Positions 34,543-47,558 of a DNA stretch of 64,000 nt are shown here, piece after piece (position 1 is the first letter of the stretch; every line of letters begins with the position of its first letter). The translations under genes were made by a program, and so were the position numbers. The stretch lies in the NCBI GenBank assembly GCA_030035585.1, contig CM057475.1:2489501-2553500 (forward strand), written 5' to 3'. A model generated the notes under the pieces. It ran no database searches and was not told the DNA's origin. It saw only the letters and a list, made by a program, of their open reading frames with translations. The stretch comes from Dugong dugon (lineage: Eukaryota > Chordata > Mammalia > Sirenia > Dugongidae).

Positions 34543-35539
34543 ATAATTTTTTTTTTTTTTTTTACTTTAGATGAAGGTTTGCAGAACAAGTAGTTTCTGT
34601 TTAAACAGTACACATATTGCCATACGACAATGGTTAACAACCCCAAGACATGTCAACACTGTCCCTTCTCAACCTTGGGTTCCCTGTCACCAGCTTTCCT
34701 GTCCCCTCCTGCCTTCTAGTCCTTCTCCCTGGACTGCTGTACCTCATTAGTCCTGTTTTGTTTTATGAGGCTGTCCAATCCCTGGCTGAATGGTGAACTT
34801 CGGGAGTGACTTCACCACTGAGCTAAAAGGGTGTTTGGGGGCCATACTCCTGGAGTTTCTCCAGTCTGCCAGGCCAGTAAATCCGGTCTTTTTTTTTGTG
34901 AATTAGAATTTTGTTCTACATCCTTTTCCAGCGCTGTCCAGGACCCTCTGTTGTGATCCCGGTCAGAGCAGTCTGTGGTGGTAGCCAGGCACCATCTAGC
35001 TGTACTGGACCCAGTCTGGTAGAGGCCGTGATAGCTTTTCTTTGTATCCTGTTCTCTTCATTCTCCCTTGCTTCTGAAGAGGTGAGACCAGTGGAGTATC
35101 TTAGATGGCTGCTCAGACGCTACTTACCAAGGTAGAATGTAGAACATTGTCTTTATAAACTGTGTGATGCCAATTCAGCTAGACGTTCCCCAATACCATG
35201 GTCCCCACAACCTTCCACCCAGCAATTCAGTCCCTCAGGGAGTTTGAATGTGTTTATGGAGCTTCCATGACTTTCCTTGTACAAGTTGTGCTGGCTTCCC
35301 CGGTATTGCATACTGTCTTATCTTTCACCAAAGTTACCACTTATCTATTGTCTATTTAGTATTCCCCCCCACCCCTCCCATCCCTCGTAACCAACAAAGA
35401 TTGTTTCTTTTTGTGTATAAACTTTTACATGAAGCTTCACAGGTTCATCATTGTTCTTTATTGTTGCATAATATTCCACTGTGTGTATATTCCATAGTTT
35501 GTTTATCCATTCATCTGTTGATGGGCTTCTAGGTTGTTT

Positions 35540-38500
35540 CCATCTTTTTGCTATTGTGAACAGTGCTGCAATGAATCTGAGTGTGCATATGTCAATTCGC
35601 GTGACGGCTCTCATTTCTCTAGGATATATTCCCAGGAGTGGGATTGCTGGATCGTATGGTATTTCTATTTCTAGCTTTCTAAGGAAGTGTCATATCAATT
35701 TCCAAAATGGTTGTATCATTTTGCATTCCCACCATCAAGACATAAGAGTTCTGATCTCCCCGCAGCAGCCTCTCCAACATTTGTTATTTCCAGTAATGCC
35801 GGGGTGAGATGGTTTCCCATTGTAGTTTTAATTTGCATTTCTCTAATGGCTAGTGATCAAGAGCATTTCCTCATGTGTCTGTTGGCCGCTTGAATGTCTT
35901 CTTTGGTGAAGAGTCTGTTCATTTCCATCGCCCATTTTTTAATTGTATTATTTGTCTTTTTGTTGTAGAGGTGTTGGATTTTCTTGTAGATTTTGGAGAT
36001 TTGACCTTTGTCTGACTTGCAATGTCCAAAAATTTTTTCCCAGTCTATAGGTTCTCTTTTTACTCTTTTGGTAAAATCTTTTGATGAGCATAAGTGTCTC
36101 ATTTTTAGAAGATCGCAGTAATCTAGCTTATCTTCTGGGGTTTGTGTGTTGTTGGTTATGGTTTGTATCCTGTTAATGCTGTGCATTAGGGCCTGTAGTG
36201 TTGATCCTATTTTTTCTTCTGTGAACTTTATAGTTTTTGGCTTTATATTTAGTTCTTTGATCCAAATTGAATTAGTTTTTGTGAATGGTGTGAGGTATGG
36301 GTCCTGTTTAATTTTTTTGCAGATGGACATCCAGTTATGCCAACACCATTTGTTAAAAGGACTGTTCCCCATTTGATGGACTTCGGGCCCTAGTTGAAGA
36401 TCAGGTGACTGTAGGTGGATGGATTTACATCTGGGTTCTCAATTCTGTTTTATTGGTCAACGTATCTATCGTTGTATCAGTCCCAGGCTGTTTTGACTAC
36501 TGTAGCCGTATAGTAGGTTCTGAAGTCAGGTAGGGTGAGTCCTCCAACTTTATTCTTCATCTTCAATGGAGTTTTACTTACCTGGGGCTTCTTCTCTTTC
36601 CATATAAAGTTAATGATTAGTTTTCCCATCTCTTTAAAGAATGTTGTTGGTATTTGGATTGGGATTGCATTGTATTTGTAAATTGCTTTGGTTAGAGTTG
36701 TCATTTTCACAATGTTGAGTGAACCCATCCACGAGCATGGTATGTTTTTCCATTTATGTAGATCCCTTTGGGTTTCTTGCAGTAGTGTTTTGTAGTTTTC
36801 TTTGTATAGGTCTTTTACATCCCTGATTAGATTTATTCCTAAGTATTTTATTTTCTTACAGGCTGTTGTAAATGGTACTGCTTTCCTGATTTCCTTTTCA
36901 TCGTCCTCTTTATTGGTGTCTAGGAATCCAACCAATTTTTGTATGTTTATTTTGTATCCTGCTACTCTGCTGAATCTTTGTTAATTCTGGTAGTTTTTCT
37001 CGTGGAGTCTTTAGGGTTTTCTATGTATAGTATCATATCATCTGTGAACAGGGATGGTTTAACTTTTTCATTACCAATTTGGATGCCCTTTATTTCTTTT
37101 TCTTGCCTTATTACTTTAGCTAGGACTTCCAGCACAATGTTAAATAGGAGTGATGATAAAGGACATCCTTGTCTTGTTCCTGTTCTCAAGGGGAATTTTT
37201 TCAGCCTCTCTTCATTAAGAATGATGTTGGCTGTTGGTTTTGCATAGATGCCCTTTATTATGTGGAGGAATTTCCCTTGTATACCTGTTTCATTGGGATT
37301 TTTTTTTTTTTAACCAGGAATGATTGTTGGACTTTGTTGAATGTCTTTTCTTCGTCAATGGAGATGATCATGTGATTCTTTTCTTTCGTTTTATTTATGT
37401 GATGGAGTACGTTGATTGATTTTCTAATGATGAACCATCCTTGCATACTGGTATGAATCCTAGTTGGTCATGGTGTATTATTTTTTTGATATGATGCTGA
37501 ATTCTGTTGAGAATTTTTGCACGTGTATTCATGAGAGTTATTGGTCTGTAATTTCTTTTTTTGTGGTGTCTTTGCCTTGTTTTGGTGTCAGGGTTATGCT
37601 GGCTTCGTACAATGAATTCGGAAGTATCCCTTCCTTTTGTATGTTCTGAAATAGTTTGAGTAGTACTGGTGTAAGCTCTTCTCTGAATGTTTGGTCAGAT
37701 TCTCCAGTGAAGCCATCTAGGCCAGGGGTTTTTTTGGTTTGGAGTTTTTTTTAATTACCTTTCCAATCTCTTCTCTTGTTGTGGGTCTATTCAGATTTTC
37801 AACATTAGTTTGTGGTAATTTGGGTAGGTAGTGTGTTTCTAGAAATTTTATCCACTTTCTCTAGATTTTTAAATTTGTTGGAGTATAGTTTTTCATAATA
37901 TTCTGTTATAATCCTTTTTATTTCAGTTGAGTCTGTTGTAATATACCCCATTTCATTTCTTACTTGGGTTATTTGCGTCCTCTCTTGTTTTTCTTTTGTC
38001 AGTCTGGCCAGTGGTTTGTCAATTTTGTTGACCCTTTCAAGGAACCAGCTTTTGGTTTCATTGATTCTTTCTATTGTTTTTCTATTCTGTATTTCATTTA
38101 TTTCTGCTCTGATCTTTATTATTTCCTTCCTTCTAATGGCTGTGGGCTTTTTTTTGTGGGTGTTCTCTATTTGTTCGAGTTGTGTGGTTAATCTTTTGGT
38201 TTTGTCCCTTCTTTTTTGATGTGTGCATCTATTGCTATAAATTGTTCTCTGAGGACTCCCTTTGTTGTGTCCTAAAGGTTTTGGTATGTTGTGTTTTCAT
38301 TCTTGTTTGATTCTAGGAATTTTTTTGATTCCATCTCTGATTTGTTTTATTACCCAGTTGCTTGTAAGTAGGGTGATATTCAGTTTTCCATATACCTGTT
38401 TTTTGTTTCCCTTGGTCTTCCTGTTGTTAATTTCTACCTTGATGGCATTGTGGTCAGAGAAGGTACTTTGTGTTATCTCAACATTTTGGATGTTGTTTAT

Positions 38501-39145
38501 GATTTCTCTGTGGCCTAAGATGTGGTCTGTTCTGGAGAGCGTTCCATGTGTATTGGAAAAGAATGTGTACTTTGCAGCTGTTGGGTCTCGTTTTCTGTGT
38601 ATGTCTATGAGGTGAAGTTGGCTGATTGTGCCCTTTAGGTCTTCTGTATCTTTGTTGAGTTTCTTTCTAGATGTTCTGTCCTTTACCAAGAGTGGTGTGT
38701 TGAAGTCTCCTGCAATTACTGTGGCAATGACAATTTCTGTTTTCGTTGCTGTTAGAGTTTATGTATTTTAAAGCCCTGTCATTGGGTGGGTAGATGTTCG
38801 TTATGGTTATGTCTTCATGATGTGTCATTCTTTTAGTCATTATATAGTGTCCTTCTTTGTTTTTTATGGTGGATTTTGTTTTAAAGTCTGTTTTATCTGA
38901 GATTAATATTGCCACTCCTGCTTTTTTTTTGGTAGCTGTTTGCTTGATGTATTTCTTTCCATCCTTTGATTTTTAATACATTTATGTCTTTGTTTCTAAG
39001 GTATGTTTCTTGTAGACAGCATATGGATGGATCCTGTTTTTTTAATCCATTCTGCCACTCTCTGTCTCTTTATGGGTGCATTTAGGCCATTTACATTCAG
39101 TGTAATTATTGATAGATGTGAGTTTATTGCTGTCATTTTGTAGTG
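35540..39145 (-). pseudogene. L1 ORF2p remnant (copy C)
   Basis: Minus strand: endonuclease pieces at about 39000-38297 (MAILISDKTDFKTKS; SQLHLIDIHRKRDPTAAKYTF), reverse transcriptase at about 37450-36480 with [19 protein letters not shown] and the FTDD form of the catalytic box ([15 protein letters not shown]), and the C-terminal part at 36372-35857 (WCWHNWMSICKKIKQDPY). Several frame changes and stops. The Ala-to-Thr change in the FADD box may weaken activity even apart from the breaks. Confidence 0.9.
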
Positions 39146-39689
39146 TTTGTTTTCATGGTGCTGGCATTTTCTTTGTTCGTCTTACTCTCCTGTGCTGAGT
39201 TCGTTTTTGGATTTTTTTTTGTTTTTGTAGGTTTTGTTTTTACTGACACTGTTTTTTTTCTTTATTTTGATGAATAGGTTTGCTAACTTTTTTTGTGGTT
39301 ACCTTGAAATTTACGCTTATCTTCCTAGGTTTGAACTAGTCTGTTATTACTTGGTATTGCCTTGCCTTCCTCTCCATTAGAAGGTTCTATCCCTACACTG
39401 TTTATTCCCACTTTTATTGTTCTGATGCCATTGTCATTTACAGATTAACCTCTCTGGTTCCCTGTTTTAATTCTTTTGGTTTTGGGTAGTCCTTAAGAGT
39501 TCATTTCCTAGGTTGGTATCTGACTACTACAATCCTGTGTCCTATATTCAGCCTATTGTCTGATATTGCTTGTTTTCAGGTCAAAGGATTCCATTTAATA
39601 ATTCTTTTAAGTTTGGTTTGGTTTTTACAAATAGTCCCTTAATTTTTGTTTATCTGGAAATGAACTAGTTTTATCATCATATTTGAATG

Positions 39690-40540
39690 AAGGTTTTGTA
39701 GGATATATTATTCTTGGCTGGCAGTTTTTTGCTTTGAAGGCTTTATACATGTCATCCCATTGCCTTCTTGCCTGCATGGTTTTTGCCAAGTAATCTGTGC
39801 TTAGTCTTATTGTTTCTCCTGTGTGTGTGACTTTTTGTTTTTCTCTAGCTTCTCTCTGGATTCTTTGTCTTTGGTTTTCGCTAGTGTGATATGCTATGCC
39901 TTGGTGATTTTCTTTTTGGGTCTGTCCTGTATGGGTTTCGTTGAGCTTCTTGGATGGTCAGTTTTTTATCTTTCATGATATTGGGGAAGTTTTCTGTCAG
40001 TAATTGTTCAGTGATCCTCTCTGTGTTTTCTGTTTTCTCCTCCTGTTCTGGAACTTCTATCACTTGAAGATTTTTGTTTTTGATTGTATCCTACACAATT
40101 CTCAGGGTTTCTTCATTTTCCTTCGTTCCCTTTTTCTGATTTTTTCTCAAACATAGTTGTATCCAAGTGTTTGTTTTCAATTTCACTGATCCTGTCTTCC
40201 ATTGTGTCAAACCTGCTCTTCAGCCCTTCTATGATACTGTCCATTTCTGAAATCTTGTTATTTATCTTTTGGATTTCTAATTGTTGTTTTTGTGTAATTT
40301 CTAGTTGTGAATTTATTTTGGCATTTTGTTCCTGTATTATTTTCCTGAATTCTTCCATTTATTTGTCTGCCTTTTCCGTGAATTTTTCTCTTTTCTCTCA
40401 TTTTGTCTGCTTTTTGCTTCAACTCTTAGATAAGTCTCAATATTAGAGATTTGAATTTCCTATCAGTTAGGTCTAGTGCTTTTTCTTCTGCTGGAAAGTT
40501 ATCTGGTGTTTTAGTTTGGACACCTACTGGAACCATTCTG
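39690..40540 (-). pseudogene. L1 ORF1p remnant (copy C)
   Basis: Minus strand: coiled coil at 40358-40113 (MEEFRKIIQEQNAKINSQ, ISEMDSIIEGLKSRF), RNA-binding part at 40063-39881 (NFPNIMKDKKLTIQEAQRN), then a shifted C-terminal part to about 39690. Better preserved than copy B but not open throughout. Confidence 0.85.
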
Positions 40541-41179
40541 TCCTGTTTTTGTATATGTTTTGATATTGTCTGTTATCTTTTGGGGCGTTCAGTAGTTATT
40601 TCCCTCGTTTATTGATTGTAGATTTGTTTCGTCCTGCTTTTTTGTTTTCTTTGGTTATGTCTAAGCAGGCAGGATGTGTGTTCTGTGTTGTTTGATCATC
40701 TGTGGGCACAATACTTTTCACCTCCTTCTCTAGTGGGCAGGGTCTGTTACTCAAGTATGGTACAGCAGGGCAGGTCCAGCTGAAGGGGAGTTACTGCGAT
40801 GGGTTGTTTGTGGCAAGTACTAGGGCTGACAGTGCAGTCTGGAAATCAGTGCAGGGTAGGTTCCAGTATGCCGTGCTCATGCTGCTTGGGAGTGTGATGT
40901 TCAGCGTGTGGTGCAGGAAGGCAGGAAGGAGGTGGGAGATTGTTACGTGTGGAGCTAAGATGGGTATGGGAAAGATGAGGGGACAGAGGAACAGGAGGCA
41001 AAAACATACACAGAAACGAAAAAGAGTTTTAAGGGATCTTGCTATTGGAATTCAGAGATGAGAAACTGATAAGTGGGGAAAAACAAAAATGAAAGAAAAG
41101 AAAAGGGTAAAAGAAAAAATGAGTAAATCGAGAAACTGAAAATGAAGAAAGACAAAGAGGGAATAAGAGAAGAAAACAA

Positions 41180-41180
41180 A

Positions 41181-41232
<52 letters not shown>

Positions 41233-41233
41233 G
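41180..41233. repeat. (CA)n plus A-run in L1 5' UTR
   Basis: About 16 CA units then roughly 18 A residues. Open frames read across it on the minus strand give poly-(Cys-Val) and are artefacts. Confidence 0.95.
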
Positions 41234-42190
41234 CAAGAAAAAAGAAATGCCCCCAGTGATGTCCCTGTGCGTATGTACAGTTTAAGAGAGTAGCTTCCAA
41301 TCCACATAGTACCGCCTGGCTAGAAGCAGCTCCCAAGCCGAGAAAAGAAAATGAAAACAAAGAACAAATCAGAGCAAACAAAGAAAAAGCTTTCGGGGTC
41401 CCACCAAGGCGGTGGCATGGGCCGGAAGGCAGTTTCACAGTCGAGCAGTGTTTCACAGCCTTTCAGGAAGGAGTAAAGATGGTACATGGAGCCGGGTATT
41501 TGAGAGAAGGGTGGGGGAGGTGGTGAGAAGTAGTGAAGAAATCTAAAAAAGTGGAAAAAAACAACACCAGCAGCCAACAAATGGCACTCAGGGAACCGGC
41601 CAATGCTGATGGGTGGAATCCAAGCAATACCAGGGTGAAACCGGTGTTTAACAACTAAGAGACTGTGGTCGTGGGAAGCAGAGGAGGTCGAGTGGGGATG
41701 AAGAAGGGTGGGGGTTGGGAGAACGTATATCGCTGGTTACTGGTTGTTCTGTCTCCTGCTAGAAGCTCCATGAAGCTGCTTTCTCGTATCCCCTGTTAGC
41801 TGATCTCTGATAGGAGTCCAGGACAGCGGATCTGTGCTGCAGTAGCTGATAGGAGACCTCTGCATGTATCCTCGCTTTCTGTTCTCGGTCAGTTTCTTAT
41901 TCCATTTGGTGCTTGGCTGAATTCTTTATCTTTTCATTTGATGCTTAGGGTTTCAGGATTGACGTGTGACCCTGTTTGACTTAGTTTTTCAGGTCTTTGC
42001 TGTGGAGGGATGGCATGGTGCTTCTGACTATAGTGCCATGTTACCCAGAAGTCTCAGGACTCTGAGAGTTTTGATTTTAGTTTTTATAATTCAAATTTTT
42101 TAATTTTTGAGGATTCTTTCTTATTCTGTGATTCCTTACAATTGTCATTTTTTAAAACAAGTTTCTACTTAATATATTTAAGAGTGCCAT

Positions 42191-42675
42191 TGTGTCTTAG
42201 GCTGGGTTCTTTAGAGAAGCAAAACCAGTAAAGCGTATAAGTATACATACAGAGAGATTTATATCAAAGAAACAGCTCACGTGATTGTAGAGGTTGGAAT
42301 GTCCCAAGTCCATGGATTAGGTTAGAGGCTTCTCCCCATTTACGTAGCTGCAGGGACTGGCGAACTCAAGATTGGCAGGTCAGAAAGAAGGACTCAGCTT
42401 ACAGGCTGTGAGGATTGACGAATCCCAGGATTGACAGATAAGCTGATAGCTCAAGTCCCAAGAACCATAGGCCATATGAACAGGAGGCAGCTGCAGGATC
42501 CAGAGTGAGCAAAAAACCAGAACATCTGCTTATATTCAGATGCAGGCCACACCCCCAAAGAAACTGCCTTTCAACTGACTGGCTACTCATAGGAGATTCA
42601 GTCATGAGAGTGATCACATATAAACATTGCGACTCATGGCCCAGTCAAGTTGACACACAGTCTTAACCATCACAC
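42191..42675 (-). mobile_element. LTR-like repeat, antisense
   Basis: Starts tgtgtcttaggctgggttct, has 'agagagatttatatcaaag' and ends 'gtcaagttgacacac', 'cttaaccatcaca'. The outline fits an ancient ERVL-type LTR in antisense. I cannot name the subfamily and found no clear flanking duplication. Confidence 0.55.
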
Positions 42676-42687
42676 TTTGGAATTAAA

Positions 42688-42846
42688 GGAGCCCTGGTGG
42701 CATAGTGGTTAAGAGCTATGGCTGCTAACTAAAGGTAGGCAGTTCAAATCCACCAGCCGCTCCTTGGAAGCCCTATGGGGCAGTTCTACTCTGTTCTGTA
42801 GGGTCACTAAGAGTCAGAATCGACTTGATAGCAGCCAGTTTGGTTG
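42688..42846 (+). mobile_element. AfroSINE-type SINE, short form
   Basis: Head 'gagccctggtggcatagtgg', B-box region 'ggcagttcaaatccaccag', then directly ggaagccctatggggcagtt and tail gggtcactaagagtcagaat. The middle block is missing. Confidence 0.9.
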
Positions 42847-43510
42847 GAATTAAAAGCAGATTTTCTTCCATTTTTTGCTGTGATTTTTCCCCCCATATTC
42901 ATTTCTTTTGATTATTTTAGTTTTTGTCATCTGTTCTTGATTTTCCTAAAATAGCTTTGTTTCTTCATTTTCTATTCGTTTTTCATAATGAAGAGCTAGT
43001 ATATTTAGTGTAGGTTACTAATATACTGTTCTCTCCTAATTGTGTTTTTACCTTTTAGAGAATTTTTTTCTCATTCTTCATGGTCTATTCTTTTTCCAGG
43101 CTCCTTTGTGGGATTCCTTCAGAACTTGTACTTTGACTTTGGTCTCCTCAGTCTCTTTCCTTGGGACCATCTTATCCAATGCTGGTTTTGCAACCTCTGG
43201 AATTGCAGTTGTTCATTAATCCTCACCTTCATCCTAGGCCTCCCTTCTGAGCTCCAGAACCACACATCCAGGTTCCTCCTGCAGATCTCTACCTGCCTGT
43301 TCTACAGACACTTCAAGCACAAACGTATACAAGAACTCTCTCTTACTTTCGGCCCAGCCTACTTCCTTGTCTTTGTAAGTGGCACGTGGATTTATCTGGA
43401 TGCTCACAAAGATAGCCAGGGTGATAGTTTCCTCATTTTTCCTTTTGTACCATGAATTAGGGACCAAAAAATCCTATAATATCTTATTCTGTATAATGAA
43501 TTCTTTATTC
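42847..43510. other. No gene recognised
   Basis: Includes an open frame (43042-43455, 137 codons) without domain or codon-level support. Parts (ctcctgcagatctctacct) recall an ancient dispersed repeat. Confidence 0.4.
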
Positions 43511-43989
43511 CAGGAGTTGGCATAAATTTTTTTTGTTAAGAGCCAGATAGATATTTTAGTCTTTGCAGGCAAAGACAGAAAATAAAGGGAATTATGTAGG
43601 TACTTACTGAACAAGAGAGAACACAAAAAAACAATTTTTATTGATGAAATTCAAAATATTAAAGTGACTCAGTATAGTGTTTTGTAATACAGGTCTGCTA
43701 ATGAAAAGAATGGAATTCTTTTTTGGATGGGAACAATAACCTTTTGCTTAATTTGGGCCTAAGTTAGTGTTCCATATTGTTATAATTTATTGTAAGTCTT
43801 CATTTGTTAGTATTAATCTGTAATGAGCTTTTACGTACTTCATCTTTGAAAATGTCTTTTCACACAGATAGGTACTGCCAGTTACTGATGCCAATCCACA
43901 GGCATGTGTTTTTAGTTGAGAATGTTCCTCACTTGCAAGCTACTTATACAGTTCTGTCAGATTCTTTCTTGATACTTTTTGTCATGCCA

Positions 43990-45260
43990 TCACATTTCAC
44001 ATTAATCACTTCCAACTGAAGTTGGGTGGATTCTTCTTAATTTTAAAGTTAAATATTTTGGAATATGGCAATATCCTATGACTTGCATGGAGGTCCAAAA
44101 AATGCTCTGTGTTGAAAACGTAGTTTGAACTCAGAAAATGTATCCACTTCTTTGACTTTTGACAGTGTCATACATGTATGCAGTTGCTTGACATTACTTG
44201 TGATTCTAATAATGTTAGTTGTTGAAATGGCTTTACCACAGTATAAACTTTGTTTTGTTTTGTAATTTTAGGTTGAATTAATTAGGAAACAGTATCAAGT
44301 CTGTAGCAAGAGTTAATTTCTAAAGCTGTTCAGTGTTTGATATTAGGAGGGTCATTCTTTTTATTCAGAAAAATTTCAATTTTGACCCAATGCTCAAATA
44401 ATCACAATAAAATTTTACCACTGCTAAGTCATTGGTCTTCTGTGTAGTAGAGTAAGTCAAGATATTCATTTTCTGTTTCTGATGGTGATTCATGGAAGTG
44501 ACTATGGTTATATCCACAAGAGTGAATGAAGTTCACCATAGACACTACTGGTTCAATTATTCAGGCTAGATTCAAAATTTTTCTGCAGAGTGCCTTCTGA
44601 TAACTGATATAATGAATAGCCATAGATTTTAGACAACTTATATTTTCATAGGCTTTATAACTTTGTTCCACTAAGTCTTATTCTGCCCTACACATGTTTT
44701 TATTATCATTAGTTGTAATACATATTGGCACATTCCATTTCAGGTTGTGCTGAGTTTGTATTTTCTCAGTCTCTCTGAAAATATTCTCTTCTGTAGTTCC
44801 ATGCAGATTGTTTATAGGAACTAATTCTCCAGTTTTTTCAAGCTTAGCATTGACATCCTGAATAAACAATAGCAACTAAGTAGTATCGGTAACATCTGTT
44901 GACTCAAGAGCCAGGGAAAACCAGCTGATCATTTACCTTGTTTAATTCACTATTGATGCTGCTTCCAGTGTCCTCAACTCTTTGAGTAACTCTTCTTACC
45001 AAGAGACTAATAGTCTTAAACAGGTTTATTTTGTTTAGACACATTTCTTTAGCTGTTTTTAATCAAACACAGTTTAATAACTTACCATTGACAAATGGCT
45101 TTCTTTGCTTGTCCAACAAATGAGCCACTGAGAAACTTTCTTTGGTTGCAGCCTCATTTTCGTATTTTATTTTTTTGAAGAAATTCTGTTTTAGCTTTTC
45201 TGTTTTTATGACTGGTACTTTCCTCTGGTCTGTGAATACCGTTATGAGTGCTTAGTCTGG
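43990..45260 (-). pseudogene. hAT-Charlie transposase remnant
   Basis: Read on the minus strand, in changing frames: an N-terminal part with AHLLDKQRKPFVNGK and NLFKTISLLVRRVTQRVED (about 45210-44980), a central part open at 44875-44678 with LLLFIQDVNAKLEK-like and LKWNVPICITTNDNKNMC, and a following part with IIEPVVSMVNFIHSCGYNH (about 44570-44510) and KIEIFLNKKN (about 44370). The order fits the catalytic and insertion regions of Charlie transposases related to the host proteins FAM200 and GTF2IRD2. Stops and shifts are frequent, so it is not a domesticated gene. Confidence 0.78.
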
Positions 45261-45304
45261 CAGCGTTGACCTATATGGTATTTTTAGCACAGCTGTGATG
45301 TCAT

Positions 45305-45466
45305 TGGAGTCCTGGTGGCACAGTGGCTAACTGTTCAGGCTGCTAACTAAAATGTCAGGCAGTTCGAATCCACCAGCCATTTGTTGGAAACCCTATGGGG
45401 CAGTTCTACTCTATTCTATAGGGTCACTATGAGTCGGAATTGACTCGACGGCACACAACAATGGTG
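45305..45466 (+). mobile_element. AfroSINE-type SINE, short form
   Basis: Head 'gagtcctggtggcacagtgg', B-box region 'gcagttcgaatccaccagc', tail gggtcactatgagtcggaat, cgacggcacacaacaa. Inserted in the hAT element. Confidence 0.9.
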
Positions 45467-45699
45467 TCATTGCATAATAAGCACAATGTATTGCCATCTA
45501 ATTTGATAAGAGAATAATCCACACTAGACTGTGTCTTAAAAATATGACGTTCAGAATCCTTTCTTCTTCTTGTTTTGACACTATATGCACTGGTGATAGA
45601 AACTAAACTGAAATGTCATGATATGATGATAAGCCTGGCACTTGAAATGCGGTGAAATTATAACTGTACCATTGCTATTTGCCAGGCAGCAGTGAAAGT

Positions 45700-46545
45700 A
45701 TGTGGGATAAAGAATTTTACGTTACCCAAAGAATCTGGCCTTTGTCCTTGGTTCCTGACAGAAACCTTTAAAACCTTGGAATTTCCCCAGCCATTGAAGT
45801 GTCTTTGATGAGGCCTCCAGACCAACACCTGAGCATGTATGCTGAAGTCCCTCTTGGATAGGGTCTTGCCTAGCTGGAAAGATCCACCACTGATATCAGC
45901 CCAACTTCAGGGGAGGAGGCTGATTCAATCAATCGTGCCTACTTAATGAAGCTTCAGTAAAGGCTCTGGACATGGAAGTGCCATGGGCTTCCTGGTTAAT
46001 GAAAGACATTGATTCATGCGGGTAGGAACCCTCCCAGACACCCTATGCGTCTCTTCATTTGTATCCTTTTAGCTATAATAAAACAGTAATAATAAGTATA
46101 GCACTTTTCTCAGTTCTGTGAGTCATTTTAGCAAATTACTGAGGTAATAGTAGGAGCCAGTAGGTCAGAAATGAGGGTGGTTGGAGGCTTGGGACTTCCA
46201 AGGTTAAGACTAGTATCCTGAGGGGGTAGAGGGAACCCCAGAGTTTGTAGACAGCAGGTCTAAATTGAGGGAGTCCTGGGGACCCTCAAGCTTATGGTTG
46301 GCATCCTGAGAGGTTAGAAGAAAGCTCTGGTTTTACAGCTAGCAGGTCAGAAGTGAGGGTGTTGTGGGGACCCCCAAGCTTGCAGTTGGTGTCTGAAGTC
46401 TTGGGCAGACTTGGCAATCTGGATGACTGTGCCCTTTAACTTGAGCTCTGACTTAGCTTTGGTGGATAGGGTCAGAGGAAGAAGTACTATATTATGCAGT
46501 TGGTATCAGAATTGAACAGAGCAGAATTCACTTGATTAGGATTAG
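45700..46545 (+). mobile_element. Solo LTR-like element (ERV1-like), sense
   Basis: From about 45700 (tgtgggataaagaatttta) it passes an AATAAA at 46077 (ctataataaaacagtaat) and an R/U5-like 'gttctgtgagtcattttagc', and ends near 46545 in 'ggtatcagaattgaac'. This outline is typical of a gammaretrovirus-like LTR. No internal genes follow. Boundaries are approximate. Confidence 0.6.
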
Positions 46546-47558
46546 TAAATTCCTTTATTCAGTAGTGAGAAGTGGAATTGACTGATTGATCGATCTTCAT
46601 ATGAGTGTTACATACGGTCTCACAGCTACTCACTTTTGCTGTTACAGTGAAAAAGCAGCCATAGATAATATATAATCAAATGAGCTTGGTTATATTCTAA
46701 TAAAATTTTATTTATGGATACTGAAATTTGAATTTCATGTAATCTTCATGTGTCACAAAGTGATATTCTGTTGGTTTCTTTTTTCCAACCATTTATAAAT
46801 ATAAAATGATTCTTAGCTCACAGTCTGTAAAAAATGTGAAAGGCCAGAATTGGCTTGTGAGCTATGGTTTGCCCACCCCTGCCCATTGTTCCCACCTGAA
46901 TATAGGGGATCATCTCTCTCTCTGGTCTTTGCCTTATATTTCTTCTTAAGCCATTCTCTACTCTTCTTTAAAGCATTGCTTCTAAAATGCAAATCTGGAC
47001 ATGTAACTCCAGTGCTTACTTAACATTTTCATTGGCTCCTTATTATCCTCAGCTGTGATATTGAAGTTGCAGTGTATGCCTTAGTGAATACTTAAGAAAA
47101 TTTATCAGCATATTATAAGAAAATACTAGGATATCTATTTACATGTATTTGTATCTAAAAATTTTTTTTCATAGTACATATATGTAGCTTATGAAAACAT
47201 TTTGGAGACCCCTGAAATAGAAATTAGTCCCCAGTAATTTCATAATCTTGCTTCTGATTATGCTTATGAATCTTTATCTTAATACATCTAAAATTCTTTC
47301 TCTGACAAACGGTGCTATTTGTAGTTCCATTAACTTGCCAAGTGTTTTTAATGCCTCCAGGCCGTTGCTTTATTGTTGACCCATAATCCTAAGAACACAT
47401 GATTGACATGTAAGGACTCAGTGCTTTACTTCTTTAAAGAAGCCCCATGTCATGATTCAAAACAGAACTTAGCATTTCTTTCCCTGTGCAACCACCATCT
47501 TTTAGTTACTTCTAGCATTTTTTCTATAACATCTTATTGTGTTACATAATATCACACA

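Larger units (their letters stand above)
34545..42042 (-). mobile_element. Full-length L1 copy C, antisense
   Basis: A T run at 34547, then the minus-strand 3' UTR, ORF2 remnant (39145 to 35540), ORF1 remnant (40540 to 39690) and 5' UTR (to about 42042, ending ctatagtgccatgtt like copy B). It is about 7.5 kb, the same family and orientation as copy B. I could not find a convincing target duplication. It carries a (CA)n tract in the 5' UTR and a T run at 37302-37312. Both frames are broken. Confidence 0.92.
43511..46881 (-). mobile_element. Decayed autonomous hAT-Charlie DNA transposon, antisense
   Basis: Inverted ends are caggagttggcataaat at 43511 and, in reverse complement, caggggtgggcaaac at 46881. 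Sub-terminal blocks (agccagatagatattttag on the left; aaaagcagccatagataat and ttctaataaaattttattt on the right) fit the Charlie group. A minus-strand transposase remnant lies between about 45260 and 43990. A SINE (45305-45466) and an LTR (about 45700-46545) are inserted in it. I could not verify an 8-bp target duplication. Confidence 0.82.

Noticed and set aside
43042..43455. 137-codon open frame
   Set aside because: No domain, biased by pyrimidine-rich sequence, and partly like an ancient dispersed repeat.
44678..44875. Possible domesticated transposase gene
   Set aside because: Only 65 codons stay open, stops lie on both sides, and SINE and LTR insertions cut the element.
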